From positions 1 to 42,582 of the forward strand of contig JAEZCZ010000097.1 of assembly GCA_023433305.1 (NCBI GenBank): 42,582 nt of DNA. The letters run 5' to 3'. The notes below the pieces were generated by a model that saw only the letters and a program-made list of their open reading frames with translations, did not search any database and was not told where the DNA came from. Source of the DNA: Pseudomonadota bacterium. Lineage in GTDB: Bacteria > Pseudomonadota > Alphaproteobacteria > Sphingomonadales > Sphingomonadaceae. Below, in pieces: positions 42,505-42,582 of this stretch. The stretch's first letter is position 1. Every line of letters starts with the position of its first letter. The position numbers were made by a program, and so were the translations under genes.

Positions 42505-42582
42505 ATGAAACTTCTTGTTTGTTCTTTCGCGGGACTCGTTCTGGCTTCAGCCTCCGCTTATGCGCAGTCTGCAGAGGCACCG
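42505..42582 (+). CDS. N-terminus of exported protein (3' end outside window)
   Basis: Only 26 codons are visible, from ATG 42505 after AAGGAGA. They encode a signal peptide (MKLLVCSFAGLVLASASAYA, cleaving before QSAEAP). Such a start is common for TonB-dependent receptors, porins or other outer-membrane proteins in this group, but the visible part cannot decide between them. Confidence 0.7.
   Translation, partial: MKLLVCSFAGLVLASASAYAQSAEAP

Overview
The window is GC-rich DNA from an alphaproteobacterium. The best guess is a sphingomonad (Sphingomonadaceae or Erythrobacteraceae). The evidence is a GcrA cell-cycle regulator (39856-40536), a LigE-type beta-etherase glutathione transferase (3173-4015) of the kind known from lignin-degrading sphingomonads, an HspQ protein and a family of exported PQQ dehydrogenases. 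No insertion sequence, integrase, phage gene or CRISPR array was seen. The region looks like stable chromosome with an accessory catabolic block.

Layout. (1) 1-2877: a tightly overlapping operon of two TPM-domain membrane proteins, a Nudix hydrolase and a ketopantoate-reductase-like enzyme. (2) 3173-5825: an overlapping operon of a LigE-like etherase, a D-2-hydroxyacid (glyoxylate/hydroxypyruvate) dehydrogenase and a glycerate-kinase-like P-loop kinase. (3) 5868-29046: a 23-kb block for periplasmic oxidation. It holds five PQQ beta-propeller dehydrogenases (one with a C-terminal heme c, one with an N-terminal heme c, three without heme), two small c-type cytochromes, an exported double-VOC protein and an exported type-B carboxylesterase. 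It also holds three members of an exported family of unknown function (WMGxSxGRW motif), a DUF6152 protein, and a tandemly duplicated pair of four-helix membrane proteins (DUF6644-like) on the minus strand. A HupE/anchor/DUF3147 membrane cluster sits in the middle. (4) 29218-38021: signal transduction. It has a single-domain response regulator, two DUF5985-like membrane proteins and a winged-helix protein (minus strand), a very large soluble poly-HAMP hybrid histidine kinase and a second hybrid kinase overlapping it. (5) 38228-42582: tRNA-Ser(CGA), hspQ, an ABC-2 permease, gcrA, a small membrane protein, an aromatic-acid-type MFS transporter and the first 26 codons of an exported protein.

How the parts may work together (inference). 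The etherase, esterase, MFS aromatic-acid transporter and several PQQ dehydrogenases suggest uptake and oxidation of plant-derived or aromatic alcohols and ethers. Electrons would leave the PQQ enzymes through heme c domains and the two small cytochromes. The DUF6644-like membrane pairs are candidates for an unrecognised membrane partner. No PQQ synthesis genes are in the window, so the cofactor must be made elsewhere or imported.

Two otherwise intact genes carry a single in-frame amber codon (17982-17984 and 31891-31893). The second replaces an AAG lysine codon that is conserved in sister repeats. Either these are real nonsense mutations or they are base-call errors; TAG is also used as a normal terminator here (7974, 27649, 38872).
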